Assembly: GCA_028751875.1 (NCBI GenBank)
Contig: CM054153.1
Span: 19,595,453-19,659,452, forward strand
Reading direction: 5' to 3'
DNA length: 64,000 bases
DNA from: Rapana venosa
Taxonomy: Eukaryota > Mollusca > Gastropoda > Neogastropoda > Muricidae
Shown here: positions 54,690 through 64,000 of the stretch, piece after piece
Layout of the letters: each line of letters begins with the position of its first letter
How positions within the stretch are numbered: position 1 is the first letter of the stretch
The notes under the pieces: generated by a model
What the model was told of the DNA's origin: nothing
The model's database searches: none
What the model saw: the letters and a program-made list of their open reading frames with translations, nothing else
Position numbers and translations under genes: made by a program

Positions 54690-56270
54690 GAGCTGGGTTG
54701 TCTTCTTATCCGAAGCCATTTCCTGATGGTTTATCCATCCTTTCTGTGGTTAGAAATAGTGATTTGTAATGACTCCAATCTATTTCAAATTTCACAAGGC
54801 AATTTGCTATTCTTGCATTATACTGCTCGGTTTTAAATCTATTATGTAGCTGTTCTTGAAAAACTTAAAGTTTTGGTACATGTCTATCAATTTTGCATCT
54901 GTAGATGTGTAGCTTTGCAAGCAACATGATCAAATCAAAGTCTTATCTGTTTTTATGTGTCAATCTACCCCAAACATGACTAAGTTAAGGGGAAAAAGTT
55001 ATGTTACAGGCACTTGTGCATTGTTCTTTACATACATTTTCTAAGCTTGTCCAAAAGCCTCTAATATATTTACAGTCCCATAAAAAAAGTTCTAATGAGT
55101 CTCTGGCCTCATTACACAAAGTGCAAAAAGTTGTATTCACTAAACCCATAGCATTCAAGTTTCAACACCACATTTGTAGCAATGCTGTTGTGAATTATTC
55201 TCATCTGTAGCCATTTTAGTTAACGTTTTTGTGTCTTTTTACAAAAATATCTTTCCGATGGAAATGTTCATGTAGTTTTTCTGTCCACTTTGTGCAACAG
55301 TTTGGAAGTTGTTTGATACCAGATATTCCTAATACTTTTTTGTCCCCTTAATGACACTATCAATGAACTGCAGTGCTGTGGGTGTCTCTTGATTTATAAC
55401 TTATGTTGTCACTAATTTGTATGCCAGATTTTCAATTTCTTATGTACTGTTTAATTGAAGAAATCCACCCATGAAAAGTAAGAAAGTCTATAGATCTGCC
55501 ACAGATGGAACTGAAATCTTTGTAGTTAATAAATTAACCTTTTTTATTGAGAAAATGCTTAATAGATTAATATATACCTTTCTGTATTAAATTAGTGTAT
55601 TTGATTACTTTATTACCTACCTATTTTTATTCTAAAAGATTTGTTCAGCAAGCATTTCTTGTGTTTTTGAAGGATTACTGCAATGAGAGAAAAATCTATA
55701 AGCATTAAACATATGCGTCCACAAAGGATTCATGTTTGAGAATTTGGCTGAATAGCTGATCCATGCTTCTGACTTTTTTCCTTTTTATTATTCATGTAAG
55801 TTGAGAATTTGGCTGAATAGCTGATCCATAGCTTTCTAAGTTTGTGAGAAGTGGATACTTTTTTTGGCAATACTTACCCAATTATGATTTATGCTTCTGA
55901 CTTTTTTTTTTTTTTATTATTCATGTAAGTTTCAGAGCATATATCAGATATATGTATATATTTTCTTATATCAGGTATGTTCATGCCTCCTTGAGTAACA
56001 GGTTTAACAGCCATCCTTCTATCTACTCTATCCTGTTTATTGTTCCAGACAAATTAAAAACATAGTTTTTGTAGACTTTATGAAATGGTCTTGTGGATCT
56101 GGTGATAATATCCACAGGTGAATACATTTTGACATAATAAGAGACTTTGGAGTTGCTGAGAGATTTCCAATTTAAGAGGAACTTTGAACATGGTCATAAC
56201 TTATTGGTAAAGTTTGTGGGTTTATTTGAGCAAGAGGTGGTAAGTTTTTACTTTGAAGCAAACATTTAGC
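54690..56270 (-). mobile_element. Heavily decayed L1-like LINE (C-terminal ORF2 region)
   Basis: Read on the minus strand across many frameshifts, the order of blocks is L1-like: FVWNNKQDRVDRR with GGMNIPDI (about 56050-55960), WTEKLHEHFHRKDIF (about 55270), WLQMRIIHNSIATNVVLKLE (about 55200), FCTLCNEARDSLELFLWDCK with FWTSLENV (about 55130-55030), and FQEQLHNRF with EQYNARIANCLVKFEIDW (about 54860-54770). There is no intact frame. Confidence 0.75.
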
Positions 56271-56274
56271 CTAC

Positions 56275-57185
56275 GTCTTGAAGCTTTTGTCTGAGATAAC
56301 ACAATATGGCCAAACATGCACTTCTCTAAGAAGTGCTGGGTACTTGGAGAAAGTTAAAAAACAAAAACTACACTTATAGATTCTATGTAGCCAGTTTGCA
56401 ATTCTGATTATATATATATATATATTACCAAACATATCTTTGGTGACTTTGGTAGATTTATATTTGATGTATGGAGGATTCAATGTATGGAGGATTCAAT
56501 GTTTGATTGATAAAGTATAATATTTTGATGAATGAAAACACCATTTGTTTGAAATAGGTTTTCATTGCCATTGTGCTTATCATTTTTGAGTTAATGCTGC
56601 TGTAAAAATCAAACGCCAACCAACTGTACAGCATAGGACGTACTTTCCCCCACAATTTCTTCAAGGGAGTCGGGACTACTTTTTTTCCTTTTTCTTTAAC
56701 ATTTTTTTTGGGAGTGGGAACTCTTTTAATACTTCATCAGACTTTTATGTATAAAAGGGGGGAAACAAGACCTGTCCCAAAAAGATGAACACCAAGGCAT
56801 CACCCCAAAAGATGAACACTTACACTATGATTATGTACATTATTATCAGAGTTTGAACTTACACTACGATTTATGTGCGTTATTACCAGTATCTTGCTAA
56901 TGTTCTCATAAACACACACACACACGCACCCTTTACATGCATACAGCGATATACAATCTCTCTTTGTCATAAAACATTTCATGAATTGAAAAAAACCCAC
57001 CAAGTTAACATCTAAATATTTCACAGTCATGCACACCTCCAAACTGATGACACAACACTGACAATCCCAATTTCTTTTGCATCAATAACATATCTTTCCA
57101 GTCCTTCATATTCACATGACTGATGCTCGAGTACCAATAATTGGAATCAGAGCCAAACAACAAAAATCATTGGCATTTTTTTGTT
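56275..57185. other. AT-rich intergenic DNA, nothing recognised
   Basis: Contains a short TA run at 56409-56425 and a 20-bp direct repeat (GTATGGAGGATTCAATGT) near 56470. No coding motif. Confidence 0.5.
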
Positions 57186-57189
57186 TTCA

Positions 57190-57295
57190 ATCCTCCTGAG
57201 GTTCACCAATGGAGAAATTTTGTGTAAGCGACTGTTAACCCACCGGTGAGGTAGGTGCACTCAGACTTTGGGGATGATGTCAAAAAACGACACCA
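57190..57295 (-). mobile_element. Short dispersed repeat (SINE core fragment)
   Basis: Antisense block: CTGAGGTTCACCAATGGAGA, then GTGAGGTAGGTGCACTCAGA and CTTTGGGGATGATGTC. Confidence 0.6.
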
Positions 57296-57580
57296 GTGTG
57301 TTTGCATTTTACAAAAGATGTCACCCGTTCCGCTGGCACGAAAAGGCCTATTCTTCCAAAAGGTGGAATGAGTTTTTAACATGTGCACAGGATGTTCTCT
57401 GAGTGCTTACACATGGGAGCTTAGCTCTTAGTCTCGTCCAAAGGACTTTTGGGGGAGTGGAGTTGGTACTGATGTTAATTCTAAGGGACAAATCCCTTTG
57501 AACCAATGCCTCGGTGGTAGCTCAAACTCGGACCATCAGGGCAAGAGTTCAATGCTTTAACCACTAGGAAGTTTGCTTCC
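57296..57580 (-). mobile_element. SINE family B, antisense, degraded head
   Basis: Antisense TGTCACCCGTTCCGCTGGCA, CATGTGCACAGGATGTTCTC, TCTTAGTCTCGTCCAAAGGA, TGATGTTAATTCTAAGGGAC and TTTAACCACTAGGAAG. Confidence 0.78.
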
Positions 57581-58164
57581 CCCCACCAACCCCATAAGTT
57601 GATTTAAATTTTAATGTTCCCCAAAAGTGCTGATTGATAACATGTAGCAGACGCCTCCTCAATGATTACTATGCAACATCATTCAAAATTCACACATTTC
57701 TGATATATTAATTATATATATCAATGAAATGACATTGCAATGCAACGGTTTCCACAGTTTGTTGTAAAGAACTATAGTTTAAGATCTAAAGAGTTATATT
57801 ACATATGTTGGAGATGGAACTTGGTTACAGGTGACACATTCATGTTATTACATGATTCATTGAATAAAAAAATTAAAAAAGGGTGATTTCACCATGAGTT
57901 TCATGATGCCATGTACTACAAAAATGTGATCCCTGCCATTTTGATGTTACAACAATTTTTTTTTTTTTTTTTAAAGGCAAGTACGTTTTCAAAAATAACT
58001 GTTTTCCAACATTGAAAGCTCTTTACAGGTATTTTTTTTCACAATGTAACACAGCATATAATAAAAAGAACAACAACAACAAAACCAATGTATACATGGA
58101 CATGAATATATTCGAAGCTGACTGAGAGGATGAAAACTAAGGGGCACAGAAGCCAAGTGAACAA

Positions 58165-58385
58165 ATCCCAATGGCAATGCTGGCATCTGAGGGTTCAGAT
58201 CTCTACAGTGCCCTGTGGATTAAGGGCAGGAACTTTCACCATCTTTCAGATGGACTTATGATGTTGTAAACCTGCCATTGCTTTGCTTCTTTGTGCCGAC
58301 TTTTATACACAAGGTGCACATTAAACATCCTGTCATTTGTGATAGCGTCAGTTTACAGTGAAGTCAGTTTACGGAGACATGAAAA
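58165..58385 (+). mobile_element. tRNA-derived SINE (family C) head and middle
   Basis: CTGAGGGTTCAGATCTCTAC (box B-like), CAGGAACTTTCACCATCTTT, GTGCACATTAAACATCCTGT and GTGATAGCGTCAG, parallel to 18270-18620. Confidence 0.6.
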
Positions 58386-58389
58386 TGTA

Positions 58390-59925
58390 TTGATGAAGCT
58401 TCAACCGAAATGAAGGTAATGAAAAATGGAGTGGATTTCTTGGCCAGTGTGTTGCAATGTTAAATTTATGCACAAGGTTATGAATCTGGACTCCTTCAAA
58501 TTCAAAACGAGTCCCAGGCATCATGAATATTCAAATTTTATGTACAAAATTTTGAACTGGTTTTGATGATTATATTATACAACAATGTTTGACATTGATG
58601 CAAACATGATGTTCACAGGCCTGCCAACTTCAGAGGCCATATCAATTTAATTAAAAAAGAAAAGAAAAAAATGTACGATGGAAGCTATTTATATATATAT
58701 ATGTTAAAAATATAAAAAAAACAAGAAAAAAAAAGTGCGATGGAAGCCGTATTCATGTCGAGTATCCTGTGTTATGCATTTTATCCAATTAAAAGTTACA
58801 GTGTCAAACACTGAATCAGGCAGTGTAAACTACTATCCCAAAAAAACAAAAACAGAACCTGACAATGTACCGCTGACATGATTAACTCAGTGACCTGCAA
58901 ACCTGTTGTTAGTGTTTTGCCCTTTCATGTCATCAAAGAGTGGGGTTGAAGGACCCACAAATTGATCTGTAGACCCTTTTTCAGTCTCTGCCACTGTGTA
59001 TGTGTGTGCCTCAGCGCAGGGTTTGTGTGTGGGGAAGGGGGGGGGAGGGGAGAATACCTGCAAAAGTTATCATTTCTTTCCCATAACCTTGTGATTGATT
59101 CTACTTCGTTCTACACCATGCATTCTTTGTATTCATGAAATAATTTTGAAGCAAATCATGCCTTCGCAGAGAAGCAGTAATTTGTAATTTCTTGATGGAA
59201 GAAAATATAAACCCCATGTTTAGATTATTTCATTCGTAACTTACAGGATGGGTCTCAATGGTTTGCTCCTCTTAACACCACCCCCCCTCCAAAAAAAAAA
59301 AAGCACATTTGTGGCTTGAAACTATAAAAGGGTCTATTTGAAATTAATACAAACGGCTCCGAGATATAAAATCATGTTCCCGAGCAGAAATTAGACAAGT
59401 GGTACTGACTCAATAAATGAAGAATCAAGTCATAGACCTATCAAGAAGACTCCCCCTTTGCAATGCAAGCTGTCCTTTCAGTTTTTGCACCCAACTGGCA
59501 ATCAATGTCAATCCCCCCCCCCCAACTTATATTTTTTTCCTTTTTCAGTGCAGCTGACCAGAGAGACCATAATTATCATTAGGGTTGATGCTTCATAATT
59601 CTTGGCAAACCTCGGAACTCTCGCTGAGAAACAAAAATTACCCGCCCCCGAACAAACTTCATAACTCTAAAATAATATGCATAACACCGGATAGCCAACA
59701 AAAAAAAGGGCAGACACATTTTTGCTCTAATTTTTTTCCCAAGCAGTATTTTACAGTGGTACCCCCAACATTAAAAAAAAAAAAATCTTGGTTAAATTAA
59801 ATAAAGTTAACAAAGACTATCACAATGGTTTTTAGACTAAAATCGGTTTCTTTTTAAAAAAGAAACAAATCTTCACCGCACCACACAATATTTCTAAGGT
59901 AAACAGTGTAGATAATGATGTAACA
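58390..59925. other. AT-rich intergenic DNA with one SINE core scrap
   Basis: CTTGGCAAACCTCGGAACTC at about 59602-59640 is the end of the short dispersed repeat. G and C runs lie at 59036 and 59514. Nothing else was recognised. Confidence 0.5.
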
Positions 59926-59928
59926 CAC

Positions 59929-60639
59929 TTAACCTCTTAACTGCCCAGTGCAAGTGCACCCTATATGCCGGGGAATAAAATTCTTATGTACCACTGCTAT
60001 GTTCATATCCCTCTTACTCAGAAACTACTTCATGAATATTCCTGATAGTCTGACCAATGACAGTATATATATCGTAGATTACTTCGAGGCAAGCTCAAAT
60101 TAGTTAGCATGATATTTCACTGCAAAAATATATTTAAAATGTAAAAAAATTGACCAAAAATACAATTTCTTTATCACCACTGTCATTCCGAGTACCCTGA
60201 TCTCAATAACGTCAAACATAAGTCTAGGCCAAATCTCATTCTTTGTTTTTAATGCATGATCAGCTGAATCATACACGATCATTTTCATCACTGTTAGGTA
60301 AATCTACAGTTTTATTTGCCACTTTTACAGCTGTGTAAAGTTATTTATGCCTTCAACAAGAAGTGTCAGCCATTTTGAACACGAACTTCCCAAGCAGTCA
60401 TGCATAAAAACACAAAATACGAGCTAAAAAACGATCGTTTTTGCTATGGTTTTTGCAGCTGGATGTTGCCAAGCAACAGGAGAGTGACCATTAATTTTGG
60501 AGTTCTTTCCCTTTAACTGTAGTCAAGGAAGCAGGCTTGTTTACTTGGTTGGACACCCCGGAAATTTTCCGGGTTGTTGGCGTATAGGGTGCACATTTAG
60601 CCCCGGAAAATTTCCGGGGTAAGGCAGTCTAGTGGTTAA
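59929..60639. mobile_element. Second TTAA-flanked inverted-repeat element
   Basis: TTAA at 59929-59932 and 60636-60639. Terminal sequences CCTCTTAACTGCC and, from the right, CCACTAGACTGCC match at 10 of 13. An inner inverted repeat GTGCACCCTATATGCC / GTGCACCCTATACGCC strengthens the case. The right side has CCCCGGAAAATTTCCGGGG-type palindromes like those in the element at 3448-4564. About 0.7 kb, with no transposase frame. A 20-bp duplication of the right end, including TTAA, follows at 60640-60659. Confidence 0.68.
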
Positions 60640-60654
60640 ATAGGCAGTCTAGTG

Positions 60655-60725
60655 GTTAAGCGCTTCGATTTGTTTGTTTTTTACAAGATTCAGCGCTATA
60701 TAAATTCCATATATTATTATTATTA
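60655..60725 (+). mobile_element. SINE 3'-tail fragment
   Basis: TTAAGCGCTTCGATTTGTTT, TTTACAAGATTCAGCGCTAT and ATAAATTCCATATATTATTA: the shared tail only, starting exactly at the right TTAA of the neighbouring element. Confidence 0.7.
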
Positions 60726-61500
60726 AATGTGAAGAAGAAATTTTTTTAAACATTAAATGATTAATGAATGGGGATATGTGTGAATTTGTGTGGCAATATA
60801 CCTCCCTCCCCACCCCCCCAAAAAAGGAAAGAAAACATGGAAATAAAAATAAATGACAATGGTAATAAATAAATAATGCACAGCATTTAAAATGTTTGAT
60901 AATGTATTACAATAAAAATATAACAATGTTTAATGATACATTGATAGGAAAATGTGTGACAATGTATGACAATGAAAATGTGTAACACTACATTATATGG
61001 CAGTAAACACTACATTATATGGCAATGAAATTTTAATATAAACGTCTAACTGTTGCTTGTGAATTACCCACTTGAATTTGAACAATATTTCTAAAATGTT
61101 ATTCACCAAAATTCACCAATGTAAAAACTGATGTTCCTATTCCACATATGAAATGAACATCTGATTATCATTATGCAATGAATTTAAAATCTTGGAATAT
61201 ATCCAGCATTTTTTGCTTTTGTTAACAATGTACTAAGTTGTAGAAATTATCTTTTAAAAAAAGCAACAATAAAAACCCAGACTTTTTTGTTTTGAGAAGA
61301 TACCGACTTTTTCATTGACTACACCAACCAGTACACTTTTCTTTCTCTCTTTCTCTCAAAGTTCTTTGATATTTTTCACTCAGTTCTTGAGGGCAACATT
61401 TCAAATCTGGCTTACTCTTGAAAAATTGTGAGTAATCCAGATCAAGAAAGTGATTAATGATGCGGGTTGTTCTTAGAAACAAGAGAAGATATTTTTTGGT
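60726..61500. other. AT-rich intergenic DNA, nothing recognised
   Basis: Several tandem-like AATGTATGACAATG / ACTACATTATATGGCA short repeats at 60900-61030. No coding motif. Confidence 0.5.
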
Positions 61501-61504
61501 GGTC

Positions 61505-61615
61505 ATGTTCCTCAGCTAGAGCTCAGAGGAACCTTCACCAATGGTGACATTTTTTTGGGCATGTGCACTCTATTAACTTAAAGGCATCTGCATTCCAACT
61601 TCAGGAATAGTAGAA
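61505..61615 (-). mobile_element. Short dispersed repeat (SINE core fragment)
   Basis: Antisense TTCCTCAGCTAGAGCTCAGA, CCTTCACCAATGGTGACAT and GGCATCTGCATTCCAACTTC. Confidence 0.65.
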
Positions 61616-61619
61616 GAAT

Positions 61620-62163
61620 AAAACATGAATTTTGGATCACTTCCAAACTATATTACCTACATGAGCAGATACACTATATGTTTTGTATAGAACAGATCTG
61701 TTTAAAAACAAATGCTCTTTTGCAAATGCATTCAAGATGAAATACACACATGTCTACACAATCAGATTTCTGATGATCGAGGTGGTAGTTATAAAAATGA
61801 GATTCAAATTCTTACCAGCATTACTGACCCGGTAAGTCATTCCAGAACAAATCTGTTCTACATTCTTCTAGTTCTACTGTCCTGGTTCTATCAATAATCA
61901 AGTACTAGAGATTTTATGCCAAAGTCTCACAATGTTCACAGTTTCATAATCATTCTCAGGAGCATTTCAAACTTTTGATCAAAAACATTGTCAAACACCT
62001 GACAATAATTGACGTCAAGCCTGTCCCAGGGCATATTTTTAAAAACAACCCAAAATCCTCACTGACATCTAAAATAAAAATAAAAACTCTCCAAAAAAAA
62101 AGAGGAAAAGATACATACAACCAGAATGATGAGCTGTACTGTATACCGGAAACAATCGGTTCC
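61620..62163. other. Probable LARP6 3' UTR or intergenic DNA
   Basis: Downstream of the LARP6 stop codon on its strand. No minus-strand AATAAA was found close to the stop, so the transcript end cannot be placed. A possible signal lies as far away as about 60312. Confidence 0.4.
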
Positions 62164-63558
62164 TCAAGCGATAGTATTGCACCGTGGTTTTCCCCGACCC
62201 AGCCCATGGAAACCTCTGGTACCGTCTGGACCCCTGGGCTGTCGTGGCACCTCCACCATGTTTGGCCACCTCATGTTCCTTGGAGCTTGACCGAGTACTG
62301 GACCATCTGCGGAGGCTTGTGCCGTCACCGGACCATCGTCGGTTTTGCCTTCCTGGACAGCAGCTTGACGGCGACGCTGCACCCAGGGGCTGGAAGCACC
62401 GCCGTCCTCGCCTGGGTTACCGTCCTTGTTTTTCTTAGATCCTCTGGGAGCGTATCGACGGTACCCACCTTTTGCAGATGACGTGTCGCCATTCTGGGCG
62501 TGCTGAGGTTTGCCCTGGCCGTTGCGGCTGGATCCTGAGCGGGTGCGGGCTGTTGAATAGTGGGTATCCGAGTCACCTGGGGGGTTGGTAGGTTGTGAGG
62601 AACCTGCTTGATCACTGTCAGAGCCGCTAGCACTGCTGGAAGCGCTTTTTTCTGTGCGGTTTTGATCTGCTTGGGTCTTCTTTTTTTGTCTCGCATTGTT
62701 CTTCTTCGCGCCTTTGCCACCATTGGTCTCCGTCTCCGTTGATGGAACATTTTCAGCTTTGCCCTCTCGTTTTTTGTAATTGTTTTTCGGGGTGGCAAGA
62801 ATAGCTACCCGCCTACCGTTGCGCCAGTCTTCGGTGTTGGTCATCCTTTTGCAAGCCTGAAGAGCCTGTTCTTCTGTTTCAAACTCAATCAGAACACACA
62901 TAGCACTACCAATCACTGGATGTCTGATGGCATACTGTTTCACATCTGCAGGAATCGGGCCTCCTGGTTTGATGATGCGGATCAGTGTGATACCAGAACA
63001 CTGCAAAAATTCCTGAGCAATGGTATCAACAGTTGGACTCTTATGTTCAAGGTTCATGGCCACAACTGTTTTGAATGGAGTTCTATCCTCACTTGGCGCA
63101 CAATCTGGTAACGGTCTGCGCCTTCTCAATTTGTTACCTTTTTCATGTACTTCCACTTCTGTAGAATTCCTCAAGCTGAAGGCAATCACACGTTTATCTT
63201 TCGTAAGAGCTTTCATTCTCTTGAAGGATGCGATCAGGTTAAGATTCACGTATCCTGACTTACTGCTCTGCACATGTTTTAAAAGGAAAGGGTCTTTCAC
63301 GATGTTCGCGTCTGAAAAATAGAACTCAACCTGTTTGATGATCTTGTTTTGGAGCTCGTCGTCAGGCTCGGTAAAGTCGTCGGCGGCTGATTGTTCGTGA
63401 TTGTTTCCGTCACCAACGTGGGTTTTGCCATTTTCGTTAGGACCCATCTTTGAAGAAACACACTCGTCTTTTAGCGCAGTTGTGGGCGCGGCGTCGACTG
63501 GGCCTTCAGTCCCACGTGGAGTCTCGCCTTTTGGTTTTTCCAAATCGACATTCGACAT
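62164..63558 (-). CDS. LARP6: La-related protein 6 (LARP6), single coding exon, 464 aa
   Basis: This is an RNA-binding regulator of mRNA translation and stability; in vertebrates LARP6 binds the collagen mRNA 5' stem-loop. Domains in order are an acidic N terminus, a La motif at about residues 64-147 (IIKQVEFYFSDANIVKDPFL, GYVNLNLIASFKRMK), an RRM at about 161-257 (FKTVVAMNLEHKSPTV, IRIIKPGGPIPADVKQ, VLIEFETEEQA), a low-complexity Ser/Lys/Gly region, SPWVQRRRQA, and the C-terminal SUZ-C-type motif RQPRGPDGTRGFHG. These last two motifs mark LARP6 rather than La or LARP7. Start is ATG at 63558 and stop is TGA at 62164. The whole protein lies in one uninterrupted frame, and length is close to the family's usual 490 or so. 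CpG content and GC are higher than in the surroundings. Confidence 0.95.
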   Translation of the reverse strand: MSNVDLEKPKGETPRGTEGPVDAAPTTALKDECVSSKMGPNENGKTHVGDGNNHEQSAADDFTEPDDELQNKIIKQVEFYFSDANIVKDPFLLKHVQSSKSGYVNLNLIASFKRMKALTKDKRVIAFSLRNSTEVEVHEKGNKLRRRRPLPDCAPSEDRTPFKTVVAMNLEHKSPTVDTIAQEFLQCSGITLIRIIKPGGPIPADVKQYAIRHPVIGSAMCVLIEFETEEQALQACKRMTNTEDWRNGRRVAILATPKNNYKKREGKAENVPSTETETNGGKGAKKNNARQKKKTQADQNRTEKSASSSASGSDSDQAGSSQPTNPPGDSDTHYSTARTRSGSSRNGQGKPQHAQNGDTSSAKGGYRRYAPRGSKKNKDGNPGEDGGASSPWVQRRRQAAVQEGKTDDGPVTAQASADGPVLGQAPRNMRWPNMVEVPRQPRGPDGTRGFHGLGRGKPRCNTIA

Positions 63559-63700
63559 TTTTATATTCTCACTACCGTTACAATCAGCGTTTGTCTGCCA
63601 TGACGTCTGTGCCTTCGCCGCTCATCTTCTACGCCAATTGAGCAAATGAATGTTACCTCAATTTGTGTGATGAACGACACAAGTGTGTCTCTTCTGGCTT
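63559..63700 (-). promoter_or_regulatory. LARP6: Probable LARP6 5' UTR and promoter
   Basis: CpG-containing sequence just upstream of the LARP6 ATG, with a CRE-like TGACGT at 63601. No TATA box was seen. The remaining 300 bases to the window end show no convincing coding sequence. Confidence 0.35.
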
Positions 63701-64000
63701 CCGTAGAATTTGAGCGGCTGCTGACACGACGTCTCCCAGATCCTCACTCCCAGGTGCTCACAATGTCATGTGTTTTTTACGCATCTTTATACAAATCGCG
63801 CAGGAGGATTATGACATCACTTCCGTTTTCTCCCCCTACCCTGGTTCCGTGGGGCGAAAAAAGGGGGCCTTTTGTCTGTTTTCACACTCTTGATATAGGC
63901 AGTGAGGAATTTCATCAGAAAGTCAGCTTTCAGACTCGTGGCACTATTCAAAAAGTACAGGCGTAACTGTACTGATGTAACTACTACGTCGATGACTATT

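Noticed and set aside
63646..63966. Plus-strand frame of 106 codons upstream of LARP6
   Set aside because: No recognised similarity. It overlaps the probable LARP6 promoter and the window edge, so it cannot be supported.
1..64000. CRISPR array, phage, plasmid or bacterial operon
   Set aside because: All supported genes are spliced or metazoan. The tandem repeats lack CRISPR-like repeat-spacer structure.

Overview
The window is animal nuclear DNA, most likely from a mollusc and probably a gastropod. The reasons are intron-rich genes, abundant CA/GT/CT microsatellites, several tRNA-derived SINE families (one a tRNA/5S-rRNA chimera), and many decayed LINEs. The species assignment is an inference. 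There are no operons and no bacterial or organellar genes.

Four genes can be supported. (1) Plus strand, 277-13580: an 11-exon B-type nuclear lamin, with IF rod, KRKR nuclear localisation signal, Ig-fold tail and a CVVM CaaX box. All exon phases agree, giving 601 codons after allowing for one missing base in exon 9. (2) Minus strand, about 32037-20511: a small lectin-like gene joining a PAN/apple-type exon to a C-type-lectin-like domain. (3) Plus strand, 38523-47680: a 4-exon MFSD3-type major facilitator transporter of 505 aa. (4) Minus strand, 63558-62164: LARP6, an RNA-binding La-related protein with its whole 464-aa coding sequence in one exon.

The rest is mobile and repetitive DNA. It holds SINEs of at least four head types that share a central domain and a 3' tail; five LINE fragments with reverse transcriptase or endonuclease (RTE-like and L1-like) and one ORF1 remnant; a gutted Ty3/Gypsy-type LTR element in MFSD3 intron 3; and two TTAA-flanked inverted-repeat elements resembling non-autonomous piggyBac elements, one in lamin intron 3. 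Several insertions have exact target-site duplications.

The most unusual feature is in the lamin gene. The 3' splice site of exon 7 has been amplified into a roughly 1.05-kb minisatellite of 23-bp units. Each unit carries a branch-like CTCAAC, a pyrimidine tract, a CAG acceptor and the first codons of the exon. The exon 2 acceptor is separately triplicated. In MFSD3, the exon 2 acceptor has its pyrimidine tract and a good branch-site match inside an antisense SINE. Together these suggest a locus where repeats keep remodelling splice sites.
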